Origin: Duganella radicis
GTDB lineage: Bacteria > Pseudomonadota > Gammaproteobacteria > Burkholderiales > Burkholderiaceae_D
DNA: 64,000 nucleotides
Assembly (NCBI RefSeq): GCF_009720825.1
Contig: NZ_WNKY01000019.1
Coordinates: 45,811-109,810 of the forward strand
Direction of reading: 5' to 3'
Shown: positions 16,157 to 24,539 of the stretch, piece after piece
How positions within the stretch are numbered: the first letter of the stretch is position 1
How the letters are laid out: every line of letters starts with the position of its first letter
Position numbers and translations under genes: made by a program
The notes under the pieces: generated by a model
Told to the model about the DNA's origin: nothing
The model's input: the letters and a program-made list of their open reading frames with translations, nothing else
The model's database searches: none

Positions 16157-18340
16157 ATGAGAAGCTTAAACAAGGCAAAGCCTGATCTGATTTTGCGTGG
16201 CCTGGCCGTCGCATGTATTGCACTGTTATCCAATTCCGCGTTGGCTGCCGCGACCCCGCAGACAGTCACCCTGGACGGCAAGGCGGGCGGCAAGCGTTTT
16301 GATGGTATTGGCGTTGTCGACGGTGGCGGCGCCACATCGGTGCTGCTGAAGGATTATCCCGAACCGCTGCGCGGCCAAATCCTCGATCTCCTCTATAAGC
16401 CCAAATTTGGCGCGTCGGTTAGCGCGTTAATGGCCGAGATTCCCGGCGATGGCAACGCGACCCAAGGTTCGATGCCGAGCCATATGCACACACGCGACGA
16501 CCTGGACTACTCGCGCGGCTACACCTGGTGGGTCTTGCGCGAAGCGAAGAAGCGCAACCCGCGATTGTCGCTCGATGGCGCGGCGTGGAGCGCACCGGGC
16601 TGGATCGGCGACAACCTCGGCAAGGCTCAGCAGGATGAACACCGCTTCTTCTCGCAGGATACGGCCGACTATTACGCCAAGTGGCTGACCGGCCTGCGCA
16701 AGGAGCACGGTCTGGAGTTTGACGCACTGGGTGTGCGTAACGAGAAAGGCACGGACTATGTCTTCCCCGGCACGCTGCGCAAGACATTGAATGCGGCGGG
16801 TTTCGGCAAGGTCCGGATTCATGGCTTCGACAACTGGCCAGATGAATGGAAGTTCAATTTCGTGCGTGACATGACGAACGACCCGGCGCTGCGCGACGGC
16901 ATCGACATCATCGGCGCCCACATCAACGCGCCCGAATCGGTTGTGCCCGGCGATGTGCGCAAGCTGGCGGCCGAGATGGGCAAGCCGATCTGGAATACCG
17001 AGCAGCACGTCTACAAGGCGGGCTATGAAGGCCTGATCAGCATCGTGCAAGCCTTTAACGACAACTTCGTCAGCAGTGGCGTGACCAAGATCGTCAACTG
17101 GTATGGTATTGCCGGCATGTACACGCTGGAGCCGTACAACGGCGAAAAAGAAGCTGCGGTGCGTGCCAATTGGCCGTGGGGCGGGCATGCCGAAATCAAT
17201 CCGGCCTTGTGGGGCTATGCTCACTATGGCCAGTTCAGCGAGGTGGGCTGGACCTATCTTGACGGTGGCAGTGGAAAACTGGCGGGCGGCGGTACCTATG
17301 TCACACTGATGGCGCCGTCGAAGGATTACAGTGTGATTATCGAGACCAAAGGTGCGACCGCTCCACAGCAGCTGAGCTTTGCCATCGGCGGCGGCCTCGC
17401 CAAGGGGGCGCTTGCCGTGTGGCGTACCACGTCGGAAGCGTACTTTGTGCGGCAAGCGGACCTGAAGCCAATCAACGGCGCCGTTACGATCAGGTTGGAG
17501 CCCAACGCCGTTTATTCGTTGACCACCACGCGCGGCCAGACCAAGGGAACCATCGGCGGCGGCGCCAAGCCAGACGCCTTCCCATTCCCGTATTACGAGA
17601 CGTTTGAGCAGTACGACAAGCCACAGCAGTGGGGATATCTGCCGCGCTACTTCGCCGACATCAATGGCGCGTTCGAGCTGAAGGACTGCCCGGGGCAAAA
17701 CAAGGGCCGCTGCCTGCGCCAATCCGTGCCCGTGCCTTCCATCTCCTGGTCGCCTGACTGGCAGCCATATACGATCATTGGCGACGACAAATGGCGCGAT
17801 TATGAGGTCAGTGCCGACGTCTACCTCGGCCAAGGCGAGAGTGCCGCGGTGATGGGACGGATCAACCACGTGGGCACCGGCTATGGCTTTATTCCGAAAG
17901 GTTATTTCCTGCAACTGGACGATGGCGGTCGCCTGCGCCTGACGGTTATACGCGGCAAAGAAAACAAAAAGGCGCTGGTAGGCGACGCCGAGCAGCAAGC
18001 GCTGATCAAGGCCTCCAACGATGCGGACGAAGGCGGAGAAAAAGATCTGGCCACCACGCGGATTCCGGATGTCGCCGCTGGACAGTGGCATAGCCTCAAG
18101 CTGCGTTTCGAGGGCTCCCATCTGACCGGCTTCATCGATGGCAAAGCGGTCTTGCAAGCGGATGACGCCTCCTATGGACAAGGTATGGCGGGCCTTCTCG
18201 CGGGCACGGACGGCAAGCGGTTCAGCATGCCGTGGTATGACAACGTGCTGCTGAACCATCTCGATGGCCAGACCCCGGCTCCCACCCCGATGCTACAAGG
18301 GCAGCGGCCGATGTATGCCAAAGCGCCTCCGGTTCGCTAG
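16157..18340 (+). CDS. GH59-type (galactocerebrosidase-like) secreted glycoside hydrolase
   Basis: A 727-residue secreted enzyme with a Sec signal peptide (cleavage near LAAA, ~32). A TIM barrel follows. The acid/base glutamate is E196 in VRNEKGTDY and the nucleophile is E282 in PIWNTEQHVY, the arrangement of family GH59 (human GALC type), which releases galactose from beta-galactosides. FDGIGVVDGGGATSVLL and SAPGWIG also match that family. Residues ~475-720 form the beta-sandwich and lectin-like domain (YEVSADVYLGQGESAAVMGR, HSLKLRFEGSHLTGFIDGK). Bacterial members probably act on plant or microbial galactans or galactosides rather than sphingolipids. An AAGGAGACGC ribosome-binding site precedes the ATG. 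A galactanase gene lies 1 kb downstream. Confidence 0.88.
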   Translation: MRSLNKAKPDLILRGLAVACIALLSNSALAAATPQTVTLDGKAGGKRFDGIGVVDGGGATSVLLKDYPEPLRGQILDLLYKPKFGASVSALMAEIPGDGNATQGSMPSHMHTRDDLDYSRGYTWWVLREAKKRNPRLSLDGAAWSAPGWIGDNLGKAQQDEHRFFSQDTADYYAKWLTGLRKEHGLEFDALGVRNEKGTDYVFPGTLRKTLNAAGFGKVRIHGFDNWPDEWKFNFVRDMTNDPALRDGIDIIGAHINAPESVVPGDVRKLAAEMGKPIWNTEQHVYKAGYEGLISIVQAFNDNFVSSGVTKIVNWYGIAGMYTLEPYNGEKEAAVRANWPWGGHAEINPALWGYAHYGQFSEVGWTYLDGGSGKLAGGGTYVTLMAPSKDYSVIIETKGATAPQQLSFAIGGGLAKGALAVWRTTSEAYFVRQADLKPINGAVTIRLEPNAVYSLTTTRGQTKGTIGGGAKPDAFPFPYYETFEQYDKPQQWGYLPRYFADINGAFELKDCPGQNKGRCLRQSVPVPSISWSPDWQPYTIIGDDKWRDYEVSADVYLGQGESAAVMGRINHVGTGYGFIPKGYFLQLDDGGRLRLTVIRGKENKKALVGDAEQQALIKASNDADEGGEKDLATTRIPDVAAGQWHSLKLRFEGSHLTGFIDGKAVLQADDASYGQGMAGLLAGTDGKRFSMPWYDNVLLNHLDGQTPAPTPMLQGQRPMYAKAPPVR

Positions 18341-18385
18341 CGGGGAAGGCAGGTTGACGGCAGATGCGGTTGAAATTGATCGAGC

Positions 18386-19240
18386 CTAAAGCTGCGCGCC
18401 ACAGTCCTTGCAAAAGCGGGCGTCGGGATCGTGGCCGGTGCTCAAGCAGCTGCGGCAAACGCGCAGCGGCAGGACGCGCTGGCCGCGCTGGTGGGTGATC
18501 TCGGAACTGATGATGCCGGTCGGGACGGCCAGGATGCCCCAGCCCAGCAGCATCATGAAGGAAGCGATCGTGCGGCCGATGTCGGTCTTCGGCACCAGGT
18601 CGCCAAAGCCGACCGTGGTCATGGTCGAGATGGCCCAGTACACCGCCGTCGGAATGCTGGTGTAGCCGTGTTCCGGTCCTTCCACCACGTACATCACGGT
18701 ACCCAGCAGGAATACGATCAGGAACACCACCGACAGGAACACGAAGATTTTGCGGCGGCTGGCCAGCAAGGCGTCGCCCAGCATGCTGTATTCCTGAATG
18801 TAGAGCGTCAGCTTGAGGATGCGGAACAGGCGCAGCAGGCGCAGGATGCGCACGCCCATCACCACGTGCGCGGCCGGCACAAACAGCGATACATAACTCG
18901 GCAGGATGGACATCAGGTCGATGATGCCGAAGAAGCTGCGCGCGTAGGCCAGGGGCCGCTGCACGCACAGGCAGCGGGCGATGTATTCCACGGTGAACAG
19001 CACGGTGAAGAACCACTCGGCCCCATGCAGCCATGCCCCATATTCGGATGCAATCGACTGCACGCTGGTCAGCACGATCACCAGCACGCTGAGCAGGATG
19101 GCGCCGATCAGCGCCAGGTCGAAGGCCCGCCCCTTGGGTGTATCCGATTCGAAAATGATGGCGTAAAGCCGCGCGCGCCAGCCGCTGGCAGGCTTGCCCA
19201 GGCGTTGTTGCAGTTGATCGATAGGTGCCGGAGTATTCAT
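18386..19240 (-). CDS. Voltage-gated-type potassium channel with C-terminal zinc ribbon
   Basis: A 284-residue inner-membrane channel. Six transmembrane segments fit the ion-transporter family: S1 near 40-62, S2 near 75-95, S3 near 100-120, an arginine-rich S4 (RILRLLRLFRILK, ~130-142), S5 near 160-185 and S6 near 220-245. The selectivity filter TVGFGD lies in the pore loop STMTTVGFGDLVP. The last 25 residues hold CRSC...FCKDCGAQL, a CxxC-x(n)-CxxC zinc-ribbon pattern on the cytoplasmic side, an unusual sensory addition. The gene is monocistronic on the minus strand between the two glycoside hydrolase genes. Confidence 0.88.
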   Translation of the reverse strand: MNTPAPIDQLQQRLGKPASGWRARLYAIIFESDTPKGRAFDLALIGAILLSVLVIVLTSVQSIASEYGAWLHGAEWFFTVLFTVEYIARCLCVQRPLAYARSFFGIIDLMSILPSYVSLFVPAAHVVMGVRILRLLRLFRILKLTLYIQEYSMLGDALLASRRKIFVFLSVVFLIVFLLGTVMYVVEGPEHGYTSIPTAVYWAISTMTTVGFGDLVPKTDIGRTIASFMMLLGWGILAVPTGIISSEITHQRGQRVLPLRVCRSCLSTGHDPDARFCKDCGAQL

Positions 19241-19351
19241 GAGCGCCTATCTTACCGGCAAATCGCAGCAGGCGGCGGGCATATCGAATAGACATGGTTC
19301 CCGGCATTTTCCTCATGCCTGCCCGCGCCGGCTTTCGGCTAGCATGGCGGC

Positions 19352-20362
19352 ATGAAAAAATTACTGATAGCGCTGATGGCGGCACTCGCCTTGCCCGCCG
19401 GCGCGGAGACGTTTGCAAAAGGCGCGGATATCGGCTGGCTGCCGCAGATGGAAGCCACCGGCTACAAGTTCTATGACAAGCAGGGCAAGCAGCAGGACGG
19501 CCTGCAAATCCTCAAGGATCATGGCATCAACACGGTGCGCCTGCGTACTTGGTTGAATCCGTCCGATGACCGCGCCAGCGGCCATAACAGCAAGGACGAA
19601 ACCGTTGCCATGGCGGTACGCGCGCAGAAGATGGGCATGCGCGTGATGATCAATTTCCACTACAGCGACAGCTGGGCCGACCCGCAGCAGCAGCGCAAGC
19701 CGGCCGCCTGGGTGGGCCACGATTTCCCGCAACTGCTCAAGGATGTCTACGCCCATACCTACGATGTGATGAGCGCTTTGAAGCAGGCCGGCGTTACGCC
19801 CGAGTGGGTACAGGTCGGCAATGAAACCCGCACCGGCATGATTTACCCGGAAGGCCATACCGACAACTGGCCGCAACTGGCGCAGCTGATTAATCAGGGT
19901 TACGACGCGGTGAAAGTCGTCAGCCCGGCGTCCAAGGTCGTGCTGCATCTGGATCGGGGCAACGACAAGCAATGGTTCCGCACCTGGTTCGATAACGCCA
20001 CCGCCAACGGCGCAAAATATGATGTGATCGGCCTGTCCTATTATCCGTACTGGCTGGATGGACGGCCGGACTACACGCTGTCCATCGATGATCTGGGTGA
20101 CAATCTGAAGGACCTGGTCGCGCGTTACGGCAAGGAAGTGATGGTGGTGGAAGTCGGCGGCGAGGACAAGCAGCCGCAGAACACCTACGACATGTTGCTG
20201 GCCGTGCAGCGCAAGGTGCGCGAAGTGCCCAACCACAAGGGCCTGGGCGTGATTTACTGGGAGCCGCAGGGCGCCCGCAGCTGGAGTCACTATGAACTCA
20301 GCGCATGGGGCGACGACGGCCGGCCGACCAAAGCCATGGATGCATTCCTGGATTCCTTATAA
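19352..20362 (+). CDS. Arabinogalactan endo-beta-1,4-galactanase (GH53)
   Basis: A 336-residue secreted enzyme with a short signal peptide (MKKLLIALMAALALPAGA). The mature protein starts FAKGADIGWLPQMEATGYKF, the hallmark opening of family GH53. The acid/base is E158 in QVGNETRTGMIYPEG and the nucleophile is E267 in VVEVGGED; the two-glutamate layout is that of clan GH-A. It should cleave beta-1,4-galactan side chains of pectin or type I arabinogalactan. It is followed 76 nt later by a TonB-dependent receptor gene on the same strand. Confidence 0.93.
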   Translation: MKKLLIALMAALALPAGAETFAKGADIGWLPQMEATGYKFYDKQGKQQDGLQILKDHGINTVRLRTWLNPSDDRASGHNSKDETVAMAVRAQKMGMRVMINFHYSDSWADPQQQRKPAAWVGHDFPQLLKDVYAHTYDVMSALKQAGVTPEWVQVGNETRTGMIYPEGHTDNWPQLAQLINQGYDAVKVVSPASKVVLHLDRGNDKQWFRTWFDNATANGAKYDVIGLSYYPYWLDGRPDYTLSIDDLGDNLKDLVARYGKEVMVVEVGGEDKQPQNTYDMLLAVQRKVREVPNHKGLGVIYWEPQGARSWSHYELSAWGDDGRPTKAMDAFLDSL

Positions 20363-20438
20363 GGAAGTGCGTTTATCTTCGTTTTCAGTGTTTAGATGGT
20401 TGTATATACTTCGACCATAAAATTACTGAAGGAGCGGG

Positions 20439-22691
20439 ATGAACAAGCATTTGATGGCGCTGGCGGTTGCCGGCGCATTCACCGTGGCGCATGCGCAGGA
20501 CAGGGCCTCCGATAAAATCGAAAAGGTCGAGGTCACCGCCACCCGCACCGGCGCGGTCGACGTGCAGCAGGTACCGGCCGCCATCACGGTCATCAAGCCG
20601 GACAATCTGACCAAATATGGCCAGGGCAACCTGAACGACATCGCCAATCTGGTGCCGGCCATCTCGCTGCAAGAGCAGGGCGCGGGCGTCAACAACATCA
20701 CGATTCGCGGCCTGGTGGTGCGCGGCATCGTGCCGTCCGAGGTGCAGGATGCCTCGCTGGTGGCGGTGTACATCGATGAAATGCCGGTCACCCTCAAATC
20801 CGGCAATCCCGACCTGAAAGTGCTGGACCTGGAGCGCATCGAAGTGCTGCAAGGCCCGCAAGGCACGCTGTTTGGCGCCGGTGCCATGGCCGGCACGGTG
20901 CGCCAGATTACCCAGAAGCCGGAGTTCAATGATTTCTTCGGCTCGGTGGAGGCGGTGGGATCGCAAACTTCCAAGTTCGGCGGCACCAACTACAACCTGC
21001 GCGGCACGGTCAACGTGCCGGTCAACGATAATGTGCTGGCGCTGCGCGTGACCGGCTACACCGGCAACGATTCCGGCTACGTGCTGAATCAGGCCAACGG
21101 CAAGACTGATAACGACGTCCCCACCAATCAGGGCCGCGTCGCCGCGCGCTTGCGTGCCACGCCCGATCTGCTGATCGACGCCAGCATCACCGCCTCCAAT
21201 ATCAAGGGCGGCATCAACGACGCTTATTCCGGGCTGGCGCCGTACACCACCACCTCGCTGATCCAGCAGACCAGCAAGGACAATCTGCAACTGTATAACC
21301 TGACGCTGAACTACGACGCCGGCGCGGCGCAATTGGTGTCGTCCACCTCCTATCTGCATCGCGACACGCTGTACATCAACTCCGGCCAGTACAAGGCCAC
21401 GGCCTTCATCTTCGGCGGCCAGCTGCCGTTGATCGCGTCGTCCTACGTGATCGGCAACAAGCTCACCAACTTCGCGCAGGAGTTCCGCCTGCAATCGAAG
21501 GCCGGCGGTCCGCTGAAATGGACCGCCGGCGCCTTCTACACGCAAGGCAAGCGCGATCTGCGCCAGGACCAGCCGACGCCCGGCTTCGACGCGCGCTTCG
21601 CGGCCGCCAAGAACTTCCCCGGCTATAACTCGCAGCTGAACGACAACGCCTTCACGCCGGACGATTACTTCTCGGGCACGCAGAACATCGATTCCAAGGA
21701 AGCCGCGCTGTTTGCCGAAGCCACTTACACGGTGTGGGATAAGCTGGACCTGACCGCCGGCCTGCGGCTGTTCCGCGGCACCCAGGACTTCGATCTGAAA
21801 TTCAGTGGCCTGTTCGGTAACCTGATCAACTCCACGCCATCCAGGCCGCAGAGCAGCATTCCGGAGACCAGCAATAGTAGCGAGACCTCGAAGGGCGCCA
21901 ACCCGCGCTTCGCGGCGGCCTACCGCCTGGATCAGGATCACACGTTGTACGCGTCGGCGGGCAAGGGTTTCCGCTATGGCGGCAACAATCAGCCGGTGCC
22001 GTTCGACTTCTGCGGCCAGAACGCGCCTTCGACCTTTGAGCCGGACAGCCTGTGGAATTTTGAAGCTGGTTCCAAGAACGCGCTGTTCGATCGCCGCGTG
22101 ATCTTCAACGCCAGCGCTTACCTGATCAAGTGGAAGGACGTACAGGTCTTCAACAAGCTGCCTTGCACCTATTACTTCACGCAAAACGCCGGCAAGATCC
22201 GTAGCGAAGGTGTGGAGCTGGAGACCTTCTTCAAGCTGTCGCGCCAGGCTTCGTTTGGCGTGAGCGCCACCTTCAACCACGCCTACGCCGCCGAGAAAGT
22301 GGTGACCGGCATCGCCGCGCAGAATATTCCGGAAGATGCACGCGTGCCGTATTCGCCGAAGTTTGCCGCTACCGCTGTCGCCAACTACAGTATTCCGCTG
22401 GCGGGCGCGGAAGAGATTCTGCTGTCGGCGCAGTATGCGCACCGTGGCGAGTCGTTCACCAACTTCGCCGCGTCGCAGGGCAGCTACTCGCGCATCCCTT
22501 CGTCGAATACGCTGAACGCCACCGCGATCTACAAAACCGGCCCGTATGAGTTTGGCGTGTTCGGCACCAACCTGACCAACGGCGCCAAGATCAGCGATGT
22601 CACCACCAACACCATCGCGATTCAGCCGGGCGACAATCTGTACATGATTCGTCCGCGCACGGTGGGTGTACGCGTCAAGGCGCGCTTCTGA
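20439..22691 (+). CDS. TonB-dependent outer membrane receptor
   Basis: A 750-residue outer-membrane transporter. Signal peptide 1-19 (cleavage after AHA), then a plug domain beginning EKVEVTATRTGAVDVQQVPA with DLERIEVLQGPQGTLFGAGA, then a 22-strand barrel ending in a C-terminal aromatic signature (RVKARF). The consensus TonB box is not distinct. The ligand is not evident. It lies between a galactanase and a tannase-type esterase, so an aryl-glycoside or oligosaccharide ligand is plausible, as is a siderophore. A GGAGCGGG ribosome-binding site precedes ATG 20439. Confidence 0.93.
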   Translation: MNKHLMALAVAGAFTVAHAQDRASDKIEKVEVTATRTGAVDVQQVPAAITVIKPDNLTKYGQGNLNDIANLVPAISLQEQGAGVNNITIRGLVVRGIVPSEVQDASLVAVYIDEMPVTLKSGNPDLKVLDLERIEVLQGPQGTLFGAGAMAGTVRQITQKPEFNDFFGSVEAVGSQTSKFGGTNYNLRGTVNVPVNDNVLALRVTGYTGNDSGYVLNQANGKTDNDVPTNQGRVAARLRATPDLLIDASITASNIKGGINDAYSGLAPYTTTSLIQQTSKDNLQLYNLTLNYDAGAAQLVSSTSYLHRDTLYINSGQYKATAFIFGGQLPLIASSYVIGNKLTNFAQEFRLQSKAGGPLKWTAGAFYTQGKRDLRQDQPTPGFDARFAAAKNFPGYNSQLNDNAFTPDDYFSGTQNIDSKEAALFAEATYTVWDKLDLTAGLRLFRGTQDFDLKFSGLFGNLINSTPSRPQSSIPETSNSSETSKGANPRFAAAYRLDQDHTLYASAGKGFRYGGNNQPVPFDFCGQNAPSTFEPDSLWNFEAGSKNALFDRRVIFNASAYLIKWKDVQVFNKLPCTYYFTQNAGKIRSEGVELETFFKLSRQASFGVSATFNHAYAAEKVVTGIAAQNIPEDARVPYSPKFAATAVANYSIPLAGAEEILLSAQYAHRGESFTNFAASQGSYSRIPSSNTLNATAIYKTGPYEFGVFGTNLTNGAKISDVTTNTIAIQPGDNLYMIRPRTVGVRVKARF

Positions 22692-22825
22692 GAGCGATGC
22701 GCGCGATAAGTAAAAAGCAAACCGCAAGAAGCGAAAGGCAATGATGCGCCAGCGGTGCGCGCATATACTCCAGTTCAACGCTGGCCAGCGTCACGACAAA
22801 AACACAGCTCACTACTGGAGACCTT

Positions 22826-24520
22826 ATGAAACGCACTGCGATAGGCTCATGCCTGTTGTTGTCGCTGGCCGCCTGCGGCTCGGACAATACCAACGCCACC
22901 ACCACCACGACCGCCCCCACCGTCACCGCGCCTGTCACCGGCGCCTACGATAGCGCGCTGGCTTTCGATAAAACCAAATACACCACCATCAACGTCACCA
23001 TTGACGGCGTCAAGACGCCGGTACGCTGGTACAAGGAAGTCTGCTACGTCGGCAAGCCAATCGCCATGGCGGCCAGCCAGACCAGCCTGACCGGCGCGGC
23101 CACCACCATTACCAACACCGCCTGCGGCTACCAGAGCATGAACATCTTCGTGCCGGAAAGCGTGGCCTCCAATCAGGACACCGCGATCTATTTCGCCGTG
23201 AATAACGGCGGCTGGTTCGCCAGCTACATCAAGGCCAGCGTGACCGACGGCGCCACCTTCGACAGCAGCGCAAGCAATGTCGGCGCGGCGCTCAAGGCGG
23301 GCTATGTGTACATCGACGTCGCCACGCGCGGTCGCGGCCTGGTGGCGGCGGATGGCAGCTACGCCGGCAAGGCGCCGGCCGCCATTGTCGACGCCAAGGC
23401 GGCGGTGCGCTATCTGCGCCTGAACGACAGCGCCATGCCGGGCAACGCCAATCACATCGTGGTGAACGGCACCAGTGGCGGCGGCGGTTTGTCCAGTGCC
23501 CTGGGCGCGTCGGGCAACAGCACGGATTACCTCTCGTACCTGAAAGACATCGGCGCGGCTGGCGTGACGGCCGATGGCTCCAGCATCATCAAGGATGATG
23601 TGCTGGCGATTAATGCCTACTGCCCGATCACGGATCTGGGCAATGCCGATCTGGCGTACGAGTGGGTGTACAACATCCTCGGCACGCGTCAGACCGTGGG
23701 CAGCTATCCGAATCCGACCGGCAGCGCTGAGCTGATGGCGAAATTCGTCGGCTACCAGGCCGGCCTGGGATTGAAGAATGCCGATGGCATGGCGCTGACC
23801 GCGACCACCATGCTGGTGGCCATCAAGGCGGAAGTGATCCGTTCGGCGGAAATCTACCTGGCGTCGGGCGGCACGATTCCGAATCTGGGCGAGAACATCA
23901 GCTACACCGCTGGCGGATTCGGTGCGCCAACCACCACCAGGACCTATGTCAACGACTGGATCGCCATCGACAACGCGACCAAGAAGGTCACCTCGCTGGA
24001 CATGGAGAAGTACCTGAAATTCGTCGCCACCCAAGCCACGCTGAAAAACACGCCGGCATTCGACCAGACCGGCTTGAGCATCACCGCGTCCAGCGGCGAA
24101 TCGAATATGTTCGGCACCGACAAGCAGGTGTATTCCAACTTCACCGAATACAGCTGGGATCATAACGACGTGGCGGGCGACGGCATCGGCTATGCCGACA
24201 CCGGCTACTCGTGGACCCAGTTCTCGGCGCTGTCGACCAGCCCGCAGCTCAAGCAGGTCAAGTTGATCAACCCGATGGCTTACATCGGCACCGGCGCCAC
24301 CACCGCGCCTTACTGGTACGTGCGCCACGGTACGCGTGACCGCGACACCGCCTTCACCGTGTCGATCAACCTGAGCCGCGCGCTGGCGGCCGATGCCAAG
24401 GTGCAGGACTTGAACTATCGCCTGGCCTGGAACCAGCCGCACGCCGGCAACTACGACGTGCCGGAAGCCATGGCGTGGATCGCCGCCACCCTGAAAGCGG
24501 CCACCGCCAAAGGGCTGTAA
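22826..24520 (+). CDS. Subtype-B tannase-like lipoprotein esterase
   Basis: A 564-residue alpha/beta hydrolase with a lipoprotein signal (lipobox LAAC, Cys17) and a threonine-rich linker. KAAVRYLRLNDSAMPGNANH and NGTSGGGGLSSALGASGNS match bacterial subtype-B tannases (Lactobacillus TanLpl type). The predicted triad is S217 in GTSGGGG, D507 in RDRDTAF and H539 in PHAGNYD; the 32-residue Asp-His spacing equals that of TanLpl. Tannases hydrolyse galloyl esters. The family also contains broader aromatic-acid esterases, so the substrate is not certain. An Asn-rich, surface-anchored form next to a TonB receptor suggests polyphenol or aryl ester use. Confidence 0.85.
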   Translation: MKRTAIGSCLLLSLAACGSDNTNATTTTTAPTVTAPVTGAYDSALAFDKTKYTTINVTIDGVKTPVRWYKEVCYVGKPIAMAASQTSLTGAATTITNTACGYQSMNIFVPESVASNQDTAIYFAVNNGGWFASYIKASVTDGATFDSSASNVGAALKAGYVYIDVATRGRGLVAADGSYAGKAPAAIVDAKAAVRYLRLNDSAMPGNANHIVVNGTSGGGGLSSALGASGNSTDYLSYLKDIGAAGVTADGSSIIKDDVLAINAYCPITDLGNADLAYEWVYNILGTRQTVGSYPNPTGSAELMAKFVGYQAGLGLKNADGMALTATTMLVAIKAEVIRSAEIYLASGGTIPNLGENISYTAGGFGAPTTTRTYVNDWIAIDNATKKVTSLDMEKYLKFVATQATLKNTPAFDQTGLSITASSGESNMFGTDKQVYSNFTEYSWDHNDVAGDGIGYADTGYSWTQFSALSTSPQLKQVKLINPMAYIGTGATTAPYWYVRHGTRDRDTAFTVSINLSRALAADAKVQDLNYRLAWNQPHAGNYDVPEAMAWIAATLKAATAKGL

Positions 24521-24539
24521 TCCGCGGCCAGGCGCCCCG

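Noticed and set aside
16427..18259. Long minus-strand frame opposite the GH59 gene
   Set aside because: Shadow of the hydrolase frame; no start signals or recognisable motifs.
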